64,000 nucleotides of DNA from assembly GCA_035041965.1 (NCBI GenBank), contig JAPYMA010003045.1:304707-368706 (forward strand), given 5' to 3'. The DNA is from Anisakis pegreffii (taxonomy: Eukaryota > Nematoda > Chromadorea > Rhabditida > Anisakidae). Numbering within the stretch: position 1 is the first letter of the stretch; each line of letters starts with the position of its first letter. Below the pieces are notes generated by a model. The model worked only from the letters and a program-made list of their open reading frames with translations, ran no database searches and was not told the origin of the DNA. This document shows positions 26,881 through 38,399 of the stretch, one piece after another. A program made the position numbers and the translations under genes.

Positions 26881-29403
26881 AAACTAGGTATCATAATTTA
26901 ATCAAAAATATCTTATTCATATGTTTTTATTGCCTCTAACGACTCTTTCTCAGAATCAGCAATGAAGTAATAAGCACTCAGATGCACTGTGATAAAGACA
27001 AAATGCTAAATTTATGTCTTGCAGTGAGGTTCAATTATGTGAAGGGAAAAGGTAATTGTGCTGAAATACTGACATCATTTGCGATGTAATTTTTGAACGG
27101 TATTAATTCGATGAAGTGAAAGTACACTATGAGTGGGATAACTGAAAGAAAACGAAACAATCAACTGGTAGAACTTCGAGCATCTAATGAAGTGACGTTA
27201 TTTCTGTGGATTTACAACGTAAACAATCGATCTTCGTCGTTCTCACATCGTCCATCTAACATATGGTAACAGCAGCTTATCCTCATTCATTAGCACTAAC
27301 TGATCCTCAACATATCCCACGTTCTCTAAAGATTATTTTCTTTTTCCTTTCCTTTTTTTCGTTCAAAAACACTCTCTGTCGTTAATTACCTCACTACTTG
27401 TCGCAACGCTTTTTCAGTCAACTTTACTCGAAGATCTTTGTGTTCGTTCTCTTGGTCCCTATGCACCCAGTCTCGAATATTACGCCATAATAACGTGTTC
27501 GTTGTCTGACATCTTTTGATTAAGCCGGCTGATAATATTTCGTTCAGCAGTTAATATCACTGCTTTTAACTTTTCAACAGCAACTAATTTTTATGTTCGT
27601 CTGTTCTAGTATCTATTTTACTCTAACCTGTGTGGTACTAGTGTCTGACTGATTCATAAGCAATGGTCGAAACTATATAGAGAGCAGCTCACCGCTAATC
27701 GCCTCACAAATTTGCTCGCTTCTATTCCATGGATTGGCATGGTGATAGGCGCTTTTGAACCAATGCTAATTCATTTCGCATCTTCACTTATGGGCTTCAT
27801 CAATCTGTTATATATATTTCGAATATCCAATCATTTATTCCATTTGATCCTATACCTAATATTTCTTTCCATTCTTCTCAGCAATTCGAATTCGTTTCAT
27901 AAATTCGCCTCCATTCGAATAAATATTGGCTACAGAATTTGAGAGTCTGCTGTTTTAACTAAGACTAAAGTGCAATATTCTTGAATTCATAGTATCTTCT
28001 AAGTATGAAGTTTCATTAGAGCCGCAAATCAAAACGCTTAAGAGTGCAGTATTTAACGTTCTCATACAGAAATCGAATATTATTGGAGCAATATTCATTC
28101 GTCTCTCAGTTAAATTATTCTCCACGAAGAAGGAAGTTGAAACGCCGAACCCATACGAGCTTAGCTGAAGATTATTTGAGTTGTGTACGCGTGCCTAAGT
28201 TGTTGATGCTACAGAGATTCAGTCATGCATTTTTCAATCATGCATTTGTTGTGTCTCGGTCACGGATGTCAGTCGTTCCGTACACGAAGAACACAGAGCC
28301 AACGCTAACAATCATTGTCCGTTTCATCCGTCGTCACTGATTCATTCTCTCAGTCCATTCTTTCCAAACAATTCCGAAGTTTCATCGCATTTTTCTTCTA
28401 TTCATCGAGAAAATTTAAATTTTCTTCCACCCCTTTTCCTTCCGATTCTTTCCGTTTGTTTCTCTCCGTTCCTTCCGACATTTCATATAGACGAGTTTCT
28501 CCTTCCACTGTGATTGTTTTTCTAAAATTTATTGTCCATTGAGATGCAAATTTACATATGCAAATTTACTTATCGCCATGCAAGCATTGTGACGTAGATT
28601 TGAGAAATTCTCAAATGGTTTGCATTTGCAACATTTAATTCTTATTCTCACAGTGGTTCTTTCTCCTCATTATCATTTGAAAATTATCTGCAGTTTATGA
28701 TTGGTCGAATTTGGTAAGTTTGACCGTTGAATGACAGTTCAGTCCATTTTTTTTTCAGAAAATTATCTTCAAACCAAGCAGTCAATTTCGCCTTTTTTTC
28801 AGAAATCAGTGTATCTACTAACAACAGTAGTAATGACTTACCACCACTATACCAATAAGAACGAAGAATAGGTGATATGATATCATCTTGGGATTGTGAG
28901 CACTGATCAGAAACAGGTGATCGGAATCGACAGAAAATGAGATGATCAACAAGAGTATTGGTACAGACATATAGTAGTGCTATAGATCATTGCATTTAGT
29001 CTGAAATAGAGAAGGTTGCTGCCCTGTATTGAGATTTGTTCTGATCGAGAGTCATTTCGACGCAGAGAGAATGCAGAAACTGAATGACGGCCATTGCGGT
29101 TGTTGATTTTTGATCAGGATTGCATTGCTGGCATAAACAAATAACAAGTATTCAATAGACATATTGAAGCGAATGACTGAATTATAATATCGTTCACATA
29201 CGAGCATAGAGACAGTTATTCGTTGTAGATGTGCTGAGTGCTTGTGTTTTTGAGAGCTGCTGTGGTTTGGAATTATTTTGAGTATTTCTTGCAAAGGTTT
29301 TATTCATTCAAATCAGCAACCGACGTCTCACAACATATTTGAGAATCGGTACCATTCGTTCATACATTAGCATCATTGTCATCAAAAATCTATTTGGTCC
29401 AAG

Positions 29404-32400
29404 ATGTTAGCGCATTCGAACATTGCTCTAATCGGTCGTCAACTCATTCGTGGTATGTGCGCTGTTTTTTCTTTGGATTCAAGCGTTCATCTTCGATTTC
29501 ATAAAGTGAACATTTTTCGAGACAATCGTTGAACTAATCGTAAGATAGACAAAAATATTATCTTTTTAAAACACTTTGTGTTTTGAATAGCACTTGACAA
29601 TGATTAACGACAGCAGTAAAATTATTTTATTGAAGCAAAACATCAGTTTCATTTTATCGTCTCATTTAATCATCAGTATAGACAACAGTTTTGTTATTGT
29701 CTCATTCATCGCATTAATGAATTCAATTCCATATTAAAGCACTTTATTCATTTGGATTGTTCGAATGTTTATAATCACGTAAAAGAGTGGGTTATCTTAT
29801 AATTATCTATTTCAGTCAGAACATTTCATTCATTTATATTTACATCCTCTCGAAGACAAAACATCAGCTGCACGTTTTTCACTTCTTATCTCAACATTCT
29901 CGCTTCTAAATATCTACGTAAAATGTCTGTCTCATTTTTTTGTTTGAATCGTGATAAATCGTTTGATAGCAACATACGAATAATTGTCTGTATCAATTTG
30001 AACGACTCATAGAACATTTCATTCATTTATATTTACATTCTCTCTAAGACAAAACATGAGCTGCACGTTTTTCACTTCTTATCTCAACATTCATTTATAT
30101 TCACATCCTCTCTAAGACAAAACACGAGCTGCATGTTTTTCACTTCTTATCTCAACATTCTCGCTCCTCATTATGCACGTAAAATGTCTGTCTCTTTTTT
30201 TGTTTGATTTGTACGAAATCGTTCGATAACAACAAACGAATCGTTCTGGTAATGCTTCCATTTTTTCAAACATACCGAAAATCTCACATTTTTCTGATCG
30301 AATTCAGGTTTGAACAAGATGCCGATGAGCAATTTCCATGTTCGTTTGCCGCTCGCAAGAACGGTTGTCGATCAGTTCATGGGCCTCAAACCCCATCCAA
30401 CCAAATGCTTGGTTCGTTGCTTCGTTGTCGGTTCATTCATCAGATTATGTTTGATAGAAAGAAAGATTAAGGTGGCGTTAAAAGATAAGGCAAATTGGGG
30501 AAAAAGAAACTAGCAGCATTGCAACCGAGGATTCCAAAGAGGAATAGCGTGAAACCTAGAATAAGGTGGAAGAATGCGATTTAAAACCTTGATGCAGAAA
30601 GTGAGTATCGTTGACTGTCGTCATACTTCCACAGTTGAAGGGGCTCTTTTATGAAGATTGATACATCAAATGGATTCGGTTTTTGTTCTATCAATTGATA
30701 TGCCATTCAAGTAAAATGTACTTCTTTGAATAACTACCTTTTAACATTTCTGTTCCTTGAGAATATGAGTAAATTTACGTTTGGATAGCAAATGAATATA
30801 GTCAAAACGTATGACCGAAAAAGATCTAATTCTTAATGTCACCAAAGGAACTGATATTATCATAAATGTACCTGTCTAATGTAACACAATAAATCATAAA
30901 TGCTGTATTTGTAAATACCTAGCAATTAATGTCTTCAGCATGCATTACACGTGAATGTTTCATGCAGTTGACTGCACACCATTGCCGGCACTTTAAACTT
31001 TTGTCCAAAATCTCCGACTTTAACAGTCATTTAATAGTAAACGCAATTGAAGCGAACATTCAGCTGCAGCCGAACAGAATATGATAGAACAACAAAGGAT
31101 GTTGCACTAATGGAGACTTTTACTGATTACAGGCGACATACATTTGGATCGATGGAACTGGTGAATATTTGCGATCGAAGACACGTACTCTTAATGAGGC
31201 ACCGAAGGATATTTCACGTGAGTTGCATCTTTCGAAACATGTGAATCTAATAGTTCATTGCATTAATTACTTTCTTTGTACGCTGTCAGTAGCACGTAAA
31301 ACTTATGAACGTTGTTTTCTATCCAAAATGAATTTACTTACGTCTTCGTTCAATTCTATCACTCAAAAGTCAGCGCAAAACACCAATCGAGAGCGTTCAA
31401 AGTGCATTTTCCAACATTACGTTATTAATGCCAGTTCAATTTTCATATTCGATTTTATTCTGACAATGAGTTTTTTCGAAATATTACTTTAGTTTTATAA
31501 CTTCGAATTTCGATTGCAAATTTCAGCTTTAATTTTAAAGATCGCGTTCGTGGTATCATTCAAACTTACAAGCGTTTCGTAACCAACTAGTGGCTGTCTC
31601 AATGAGATTGCATTTTGACAACAACAAAAAAATTTAAGAATACCCGATATGGAACTACGATGGTTCATCAACTGGACAGGCTGAAGGCCGTGACTCTGAC
31701 ACTCATCTGAAGCCGGTGGCGCAATACCCGGATCCATTCCTCGGAGGACAGAGTCGACTGGTTTTGTGCGAGACGTACAATCATAAAATGGAGCCGACCA
31801 AGACGAACCACCGATTCAAGTGTAATCAAATAATGAGCAAACATCTAAAGGAGAAGATTTGGCTTGGAATGGAACAGGAGTACTTGCTGCTAGATCGTGA
31901 CCAGTACCCACTCGGATGGCCAAAACACGGTTTCCCTGAGCCACAAGGAAAGTACTACTGTAGTGTTGGTGCCGATCGGGTGTTTGGTCGTGAAATCATC
32001 GACGTGCACTATTTGGCTTGCTTACATGCTGGCCTTCAATTGTTTGGCACTAATGCTGGTTTGTTTTTATTCAAATCAAAATCACTTTGTTTTTACTTTT
32101 TCGTGTTCGCATGATTAATTTTATTATTGATGAAGCTTGCCCTTTTTCTTCATACACATTCAACAAAATTAATTTATATTTTATTGTTTGGTTGAAGCGT
32201 TTTAAATCACGAGTCTCATCGAAATCTCTTTTCATTATTAACACTCTCTTACTTCCAAAATATTTCCATTAAAATTGCTCAACTAATTCACAAGTTGCTG
32301 AAAACATATTTAGTTGCAAGCAAAAAAATTTATGGCCCAAAAAAAATTTATGGGTTTTATGAGCGATTTGAAGTTGATAAATTGAAACTGTTCATTGGTT

Positions 32401-34560
32401 TTCGAATCGTAAGCGCTTCCATCCAAATCAACGATGAGATTTATCAACAACACAGTAATAATCATTAGTTGGAATTTGTCAGCAGGAAACATTCTTTTCT
32501 AAACGAATATTTTTAGCTATTTTCTTCATGCTCACGTGTATTCAATGAATAGCGAAAGAGATAATTTCATTCAATTGTTCAGCTGTGTCGTTTTTGCAGA
32601 AGTGACCCCCGGTCAATGGGAGTTCCAATTGGGTACGTGTGAGGGCATTTCGATGGGTGATCAGCTTTGGATGGCTCGATATCTGCTGTACAGAATCGCT
32701 GAACAATACGGTGTTTGTGTGACACTCGACCCCAAGCCACAAATCACAAGTGCGTACAATTGTTTTTCTCGCTCGCTTCATTTCCACTCTTTCTACCTCA
32801 TAAATCTATAGTTTCTTCTTTTTACTTTGTTATCAAACTTTCATCGCCTTTTCTTACTCACGATCAGTGTGGTCATTTGTAATGTTGGCGAGGTTTTCAG
32901 TCGATTATTTTTCACCTTTAGTTGTCGATTAAGAACTACTTAACCGATCTATCAAATTCATTCATTTAATGTATATCATATAAGTATTACAAATGATTAT
33001 CATAATTAATTTTAGACTAGTTCAAAATATTTCTGATCGTTCTTCCTGAAGTGTATGGAATTGATTCGCAACACTATCCGTGAAAATACCGTAATGAATG
33101 TTTCTCACTGAAATAATGAGTTTAAGTAATGAGTATAAACATTGCCTGGTCGCTCAAAATAAAAGCAAATGTTTTTCTGTAGCTGGTGATTGGAATGGTG
33201 CTGGATGCCATTGCAATTTCTCAACTGAAAAGATGAGAGCTGAGGGTGGCCTCAAATTAATCGAAGAAGCAATGCCAAAACTTGAAGCAGCACATGAAGT
33301 ATGTTCCTTTTTATGGCTAATTTTGAAAACTTCATCAAGAGATCTCTGTTTTTCTGAGCGATTTTCTAGAATATGAAGCATCATTTCATAAAGCTTCTTC
33401 TGAACTTAATGTATTCCTATGACACTTCGACACCTCCTATTGAAGGTTGTCTGGACTTCTTTCTATTCTTGAGTCTGTCGAATTGCGATTTATTGCGATA
33501 GATTGTTCTTGCAATTTATCGCAATTCAATTGATTTCTTGTGAATGAATGTTTTGTAATGATTTATTTCAACTGAATAACGGAATTTCTCAAATTCATAC
33601 TGAGATGATTTCATTCAATCGTTCAGGCATAAGCGAATCTAGATTCATTAGCGTTACTAACAGTATTATTGTGCATTTATTTTATTCATTCATTCTTTCA
33701 TTGAATGCGGTTGAATTCAATCGTATTAATTGATAATTCATAATTTGAACAATAACATATAAATCGATAGCTTTAAAAGCATTCAAAGTGCATCATCGCA
33801 GTAGTATTACATCAGAAGTGTTCCAAAACAAATAATTCAATAACGTTTCTTGGAATCTTATCGGGACGCATTGCCCTATGAAATTTCATACCCTGTGAAA
33901 TTTCATATTTTCCTTGCACCTCTTTCAAAATTTCGATTCGTTTCTTTTGATGCAGTTCTTTTGTGTTTTCCATTTATTTGCGTTTTGATTTCTACACATA
34001 CAATTAATATTTCCAATGTAGTTTTACGATTTTTTTATTCAGCCGGAAGAAGCTCAAAGAATACACTAAAACTTTACAGGAACACATGAAAGTGTATGAT
34101 CCTCATGGTGGCGTTGACAACTTGCGTCGTTTGACGGGTCGTCACGAGACGTCTCGTGCCGATCAGTTCTCGTGGGGTGTAGCGAACAGAGGATGTTCGG
34201 TTCGCATTCCGAGACAGGTGGCCCTCGAAAAGAAGGTTCGTGAGTGCTCATCACCTTTTCGTCAGTAGAGTAGTTCAATTATAACTTTATGATTCAGTTC
34301 AGTTTTCGATTTGTTTCACTTCATTTCTCCAGTTTTGTGGTCATTTTCCTTTTTTTTTCTTCATTTTGAATTTTTCACTTCAGTTCATTTCATTTTCTTT
34401 TGATCGCTAACAATCACAGTGATTTTATAGTACTGTTGATTATGAATGCTTCCCATCTTGAGGATGTTTTTTTCAGGGATTCTTGGAGGATCGACGTCCA
34501 TCATCGAACTGTGATCCATATCAAGTGATCGGTGCACTCACCAAAACGATTCTTGGTTGA
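29404..34560 (+). CDS. Glutamine synthetase with a mitochondrial-like leader
   Basis: Glutamine synthetase (type II) joins ammonia to glutamate using ATP. Eight exons join in frame: 29404-29452, 30308-30411, 31133-31217, 31639-32058, 32600-32749, 33183-33298, 34080-34235, 34477-34560, giving 387 residues. Family motifs appear in order: [11 protein letters not shown] (52-62), WNYDGSST (84-91), [19 protein letters not shown] (metal-binding Glu residues), [24 protein letters not shown] (ATP and glutamate site) and [10 protein letters not shown]. The usual Thr in CHTNFST is Cys here. Residues 1-20, partly in a separate exon, are Arg/Lys-containing with no acidic residue, like a mitochondrial presequence. 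Starting at Met21 (30319) would give a 367-residue cytosolic enzyme. The exon-1 ATG is preceded by an in-frame TAG at 29368. The exon 7 start at 34080 is set by alignment to the conserved His-(Met/Ile)-(Lys/Arg)-x-Tyr-Asp-Pro segment; nearby AGs give longer or frameshifted products. Related to the C. elegans gln genes. Confidence 0.97.
29821..30240 (+). repeat. Degenerate tandem repeat in glutamine synthetase intron 1
   Basis: Units begin near 29821, 30014 and 30087 with ACATT(TC)ATTCATTTATAT-type sequence followed by CTCT(C/A)GAAGACAAAACA..., GCTGCACGTTTTTCACTTC and (in the first and third units) ACGTAAAATGTCTGTCTC and TCG..GATA..AACAA. The middle unit is truncated to about 73 bp. Units differ by several substitutions, so the duplication is not very recent. 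Confidence 0.85.
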
Positions 34561-34593
34561 AAAACGTTTGAAATTTGTCTATGAAAGAAAGGG

Positions 34594-34599
34594 AATAAA
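34594..34599 (+). terminator. Polyadenylation signal of glutamine synthetase
   Basis: AATAAA 34 bp after the stop codon, overlapping a second near-copy (AATAAAATAAAC). Confidence 0.8.
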
Positions 34600-36463
34600 A
34601 TAAACTTTTTTTTATATCAATGTATTGCATAATCGTTGTGATGCAATTCAACTCACTCGTAATATACTGCAACATGTTTGATTCACTTTCAACCAATATC
34701 ACATTAACGTTGCGTCCAGATTTTCATATAAGCACATTATTTTTACCCTTACCTCTGTTCATGAATCCTGAATTAAATCGACAAAAATTTCATTCACAAA
34801 CGTTCACTTATTAGGTTAGCTCAAATGAATGGGAGTATGACATCGTATTGTTATTTTCTTCGAAAAACTGAAGATTCATAATTTTCAACGAAAAGTTTAA
34901 ATCGTTCAGAGAAATGAAGCCAGAGCGGTTCATAAGCACATTTATTTGCGTTGAAATTGGGTGTAGGCAGCATGGTTTATGGAGAAATGGAGAACCTTAT
35001 AGGCGCTGTAACATCGCTACAAAAGAATATTCGTTTGCTGGAGCGCAGAAAAAATAATCCAAAACTCACTAATTTGAGGAGAACTGATGTTACAAGACAA
35101 TTCAATAGACATTGAATTTCAAAATATTTTGTAAAGGGCTCTTCGTCAGTTCAGTCGAATAATTCAGAAGAAGTGTTTGCGTGAACATGACGCTGCTTAT
35201 GCAGTTGCTTAATCTCAACCAATAACAGATCAGTTGCAATAATTACTTATGTTTAAACACTCCGTTGAAATGACAGAAGTAACTAAAAGGTATCTATTGG
35301 TATCTATGACAAGAAACCTAGTGGTATCTAATGGTATGCTACGATGATGAGAGGCATCTATTGATGAGGCAATTTGTGTGGCTTCTGAAGGTCGGTCGAA
35401 AACCTCGATCCGCATAAGATAGTGAACGGTCTATCGCATACCTCAGAATGGAAGTAGGATGATTAGGATAGTTTTTTTTTTGGAAAGGTTGCTAAGTGTA
35501 AGTAATAAATCTATCGGTTTTGGCTGTATATTGACGGAAGAAATCGTTGCATTTTTAAATAATAATTCAATGAATAGCCAGAATGAATAAATGCTTCATG
35601 ATATAACAATTAGGATGTATTTGAGCTATGCTGAAGTATTATTCAGTTCACGAATAGAAAAAGATAAAAATCCGCGAGCGATGCACACGAAACGAATGCG
35701 GTGTTGAGTGCTGTAATTATTTTTGAGGGAGGTGATAACTCATTTTACGTCGGCAAATGAAATTTTGCATTTTTTGGTATCACAAAAAGTGGAGTTTTCT
35801 GACTGAGTTTCGTTGAAAAAAAATTTTTCTTAGAATGGTTTTCTCTTCAATTCAATTTCAGTCGAGTGAAAAAGTTTCAGTGAAAATCCTTCCTCGTAAT
35901 GAGCTGATTCGTCTATCGTCGAACAAAATACACGGAAAATGCTGCGAAATGATGCATGAAAAATATTCAAAACTAAAAGCAGTTGAATATAACTCATCTC
36001 AGTAAGTTAAACGTGTAGTATAGCCTGGTGAAATTTTATCAGAATTGAAAAATATATCGAAAGCTCGAAACTTTTATGGAGTAATAACATTCGTGTGATC
36101 GTACTATAACAATGGTCTAGTGTGACAATGGAAGCCGGAAACCGTCTTCGTTCACAGATCTTTCAGCTCAGAGTAAAATTCTTTTCCATTCAAGAACGAA
36201 TCGAATGTTTGAAGTCAGATATTTACAGAATGAAATTGAATCAAGGAAATTGCTTCAGTGAATGACATAAAATTGCTTACAATCTGGAATGAATTATCAT
36301 TGAGGAAACGAATAATTGCCTAATATATCTTTATGTATGTCACCATCAATCAACGAATATTAAGTAATTAACGCAGTGTTGATGAACACACAAAAGTGCA
36401 GTCAAAAAGTATTTATTCTCATAATTTGATCGTAAAAACATCATGAAGTAACGAATGAATGAA
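34600..36463. other. Intergenic stretch between glutamine synthetase and the collagen gene
   Basis: No gene recognised. Short GGTATCTA-type repeats occur around 35289-35335. Other open frames are short and unconvincing. Confidence 0.6.
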
Positions 36464-36469
36464 TTTATT
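36464..36469 (-). terminator. Polyadenylation signal of the collagen gene
   Basis: AATAAA on the minus strand, about 64 bp downstream of the collagen stop codon (36533-36535). Confidence 0.7.
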
Positions 36470-36532
36470 GTTGAGAGTGAACACTTATGATTATTGTTTG
36501 GATTGGATGAGTAGTCTGAGAATGAATGGCAT

Positions 36533-37938
36533 TTAGCTCTTTTTAACGAATACTGAGCTGCGCGGTGGGCAAGGGCAGTAATGTGCATCTGGTCCGGGCA
36601 ATCCTGGACTTCCGGCCTGAAATTAGAGTTAAATTGAGGAATGAATACTGACGAGTACGTATCATGAATTCGAAAACTCGGTATTGCTGTGACACCAATG
36701 AAAAATATATTAAGTCATAAATCTTACCGGTCCAGGACGTCCGTCCTTTCCGGGTCGTCCATCTCTGCCATTCCTTCCGGCTGGTCCTTGTTCTCCTGGC
36801 TCTCCGTCAGCCCCCTTCTCACCATCTTTACCTGGTGGCCCTGGTGGTCCCCGAGGTCCAGGTGGTCCTTTGGGTCCTGGTGGTCCACGTCCACGTTTAC
36901 CGTCACGTCCTGGTGGTCCAGGTCGGCCAGGCTGTCCTTGTGGTCCTGGTTCTCCGGGCTCTCCGGGTTCTCCAACTGGTCCAGGTGGTCCAGGACGTCC
37001 TGGTCTTCCGGGTTGTCCTTGGTTTCCGGCTGGTCCCTCCTCACCAACTGGTCCATCTGGTCCGGGTGGTCCAGGAGGTCCAGGTGGGCAGTCAATGCAA
37101 CCGCCGGGAATATCATGAGTCACGATGTTGACAACTCCAGGAACACCAGGACGGCCATCCTCACCATCTGGCCCATCTGGTCCAGGATCACCTTTGTCTC
37201 CACGTGGTCCTGGTGGTCCTGCAGGGCAACCTTCTGCCGATGGTCCGCAGTCTGCAACAGCACTTGATATATCAATGATACCAACTATCGCTCACAATCG
37301 GGTGAAACAAATGACTAACGGCATCTGTCAGGGGGTGCTTGACGTTTGTGTCTTCCAAAGAGACTCTCGAATGTTGGTGGAGCACTGCTCCTTCCGGTTG
37401 GATTCATATGCAACATCAGAATCCTGTCCCACGCATCATCGGCTACCAACTGAACGGAATATTTATCGAATGAATCAACTCTAACATCAAGCACTTAGTG
37501 ACAACAGATATTTGTTGTCGTTTTACTTTGAACACTAAACGGAAAATTTAAGTCAGTGAAACCGAAGAAATTTAAGGGTGTTATCTGAAACTATCATTTC
37601 AAGTTATCACTATCGCAAGATATAATCTGTTACGAATAAAAGCATGAGATTTACGGACTTTCAAAAGTACTTCACAATAATTCATTGTCGCAAAATTTTC
37701 TTTTCCCTTTATTACGGAGGAATTTTGATGGTGATTGTTTCCTCGCTGACTACACTGACAATCAGAAAAGGCATGGCAATCGAACTTGCAATAATACCTT
37801 AAAATCTCCCATTTCAGTGAGGACATCGTCATAAAGTGAGTTAATATCGTTGAATATGACGCATACTGCCACTAGTGATGCTATTATAGCGAATCCGCTA
37901 CCCGCTGTCGCGAGTCCCACAAAAAATTTTACACTCAT
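36533..37938 (-). CDS. Nematode cuticle collagen
   Basis: Four minus-strand exons (37798-37938, 37320-37449, 36728-37251, 36533-36616) join in frame to 292 residues, the usual size for a cuticle collagen. Residues 1-47 begin [17 protein letters not shown] and hold a membrane-anchor segment (about 7-31), then [17 protein letters not shown]. Together with [11 protein letters not shown] this is the nematode cuticle collagen N-terminal domain. RHKR at 80-83 is a furin-type cleavage site. Cysteines at 90, 92 and 99 precede the first Gly-X-Y block. A short interruption ([16 protein letters not shown]) with two more Cys leads to the long Gly-X-Y block with one further break at GKRGRGPP. The C-terminus is [20 protein letters not shown], whose cysteines form disulphides between chains. 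The product is secreted by the hypodermis and cross-linked in the cuticle. Intron 2 is only 68 bp. The opposite strand has long open frames that are shadows of the repeats. Confidence 0.97.
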
Positions 37939-37947
37939 ACTGAAACT
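37939..37947 (-). promoter_or_regulatory. Splice acceptor directly before the collagen start codon
   Basis: On the minus strand AAGTTTCAG|T ATG places a consensus acceptor one base before the start codon. This fits either trans-splicing of a spliced leader or the end of a 5' UTR intron. The sequence alone cannot choose between them. Confidence 0.5.
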
Positions 37948-38392
37948 TCAATCATTGTTCATAATCTGGAAGAAGCATTCATTCTTGATGAGCGAAGAGA
38001 GCAGCCAACCAAATTGAAGCTTTCTGCAGCAAAAATCCAAATATATGGCTAGGAATTCTGTCGTAAAAATTTTTGTCAACTAAATAAATTCTTACTCAGG
38101 TGGGGCCATTATTTGGAAACAGACGTGCTCACGATCAGATGGGAAACTGAGAAAGGGAAAGTTTTGGCACTAAATTCCATAATATTGCTGGTGTATTTTA
38201 TCACCTAACTGCAACTGATCGACCACTGTGGATTAGAATTCCGTGAAAGTGAATGTAAAGGGACCTGAGAAGGGTAAAACTTAAGCTGCAACTCCTAACA
38301 ACAATAATTTTTGTGAACTATTACAGTACCGTTGAAGCGTAATATCGTATGAACGAGCGAACGAATGAATGAGTGTTGCTCACTGCGCCCAC

Positions 38393-38399
38393 TTTTATA
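38393..38399 (-). promoter_or_regulatory. Possible TATA box for the collagen gene
   Basis: TATAAAA on the minus strand, about 455 bp upstream of the collagen ATG. If used, it requires a spliced 5' leader, which the acceptor just before the ATG would allow. Assignment is by position and motif only. Confidence 0.35.

Larger units (their letters stand above)
16818..29403. other. 12.6 kb intergenic stretch with no recognised gene
   Basis: I read all frames and saw no protein family, no chain of plausible exons and no tRNA-like gene. The longest open frames (24379-24738 +, 119 codons; 20949-21278 -, 109 codons; 28044-28340 +, 98 codons) look like chance frames in AT-rich DNA. An 18-bp inverted repeat (22920-22986) and a GC-richer repeat-like patch (about 26690-26880) stand out. 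A small or fast-evolving gene could still be missed here. Confidence 0.55.

Noticed and set aside
30412..30513. Extension of glutamine synthetase exon 2 past Leu51
   Set aside because: The frame stays open to 30511, but the family alignment requires the next exon right after the KPHPTK-x-x segment; GTTCGT at 30412 serves as donor and the same donor sequence is used again at 34236.
34043..34079. Upstream acceptors for glutamine synthetase exon 7
   Set aside because: AG at 34041-34042 is out of frame with exon 6, and the in-frame AGs at 34049 and 34052 would insert about 10 residues absent from the family. AG at 34079 restores the conserved spacing before Lys-Val-Tyr-Asp-Pro.
36689..37267. 192-codon and other long frames on the + strand over the collagen gene
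   Set aside because: They are antisense shadows of the Gly-X-Y repeats, which leave all frames open.
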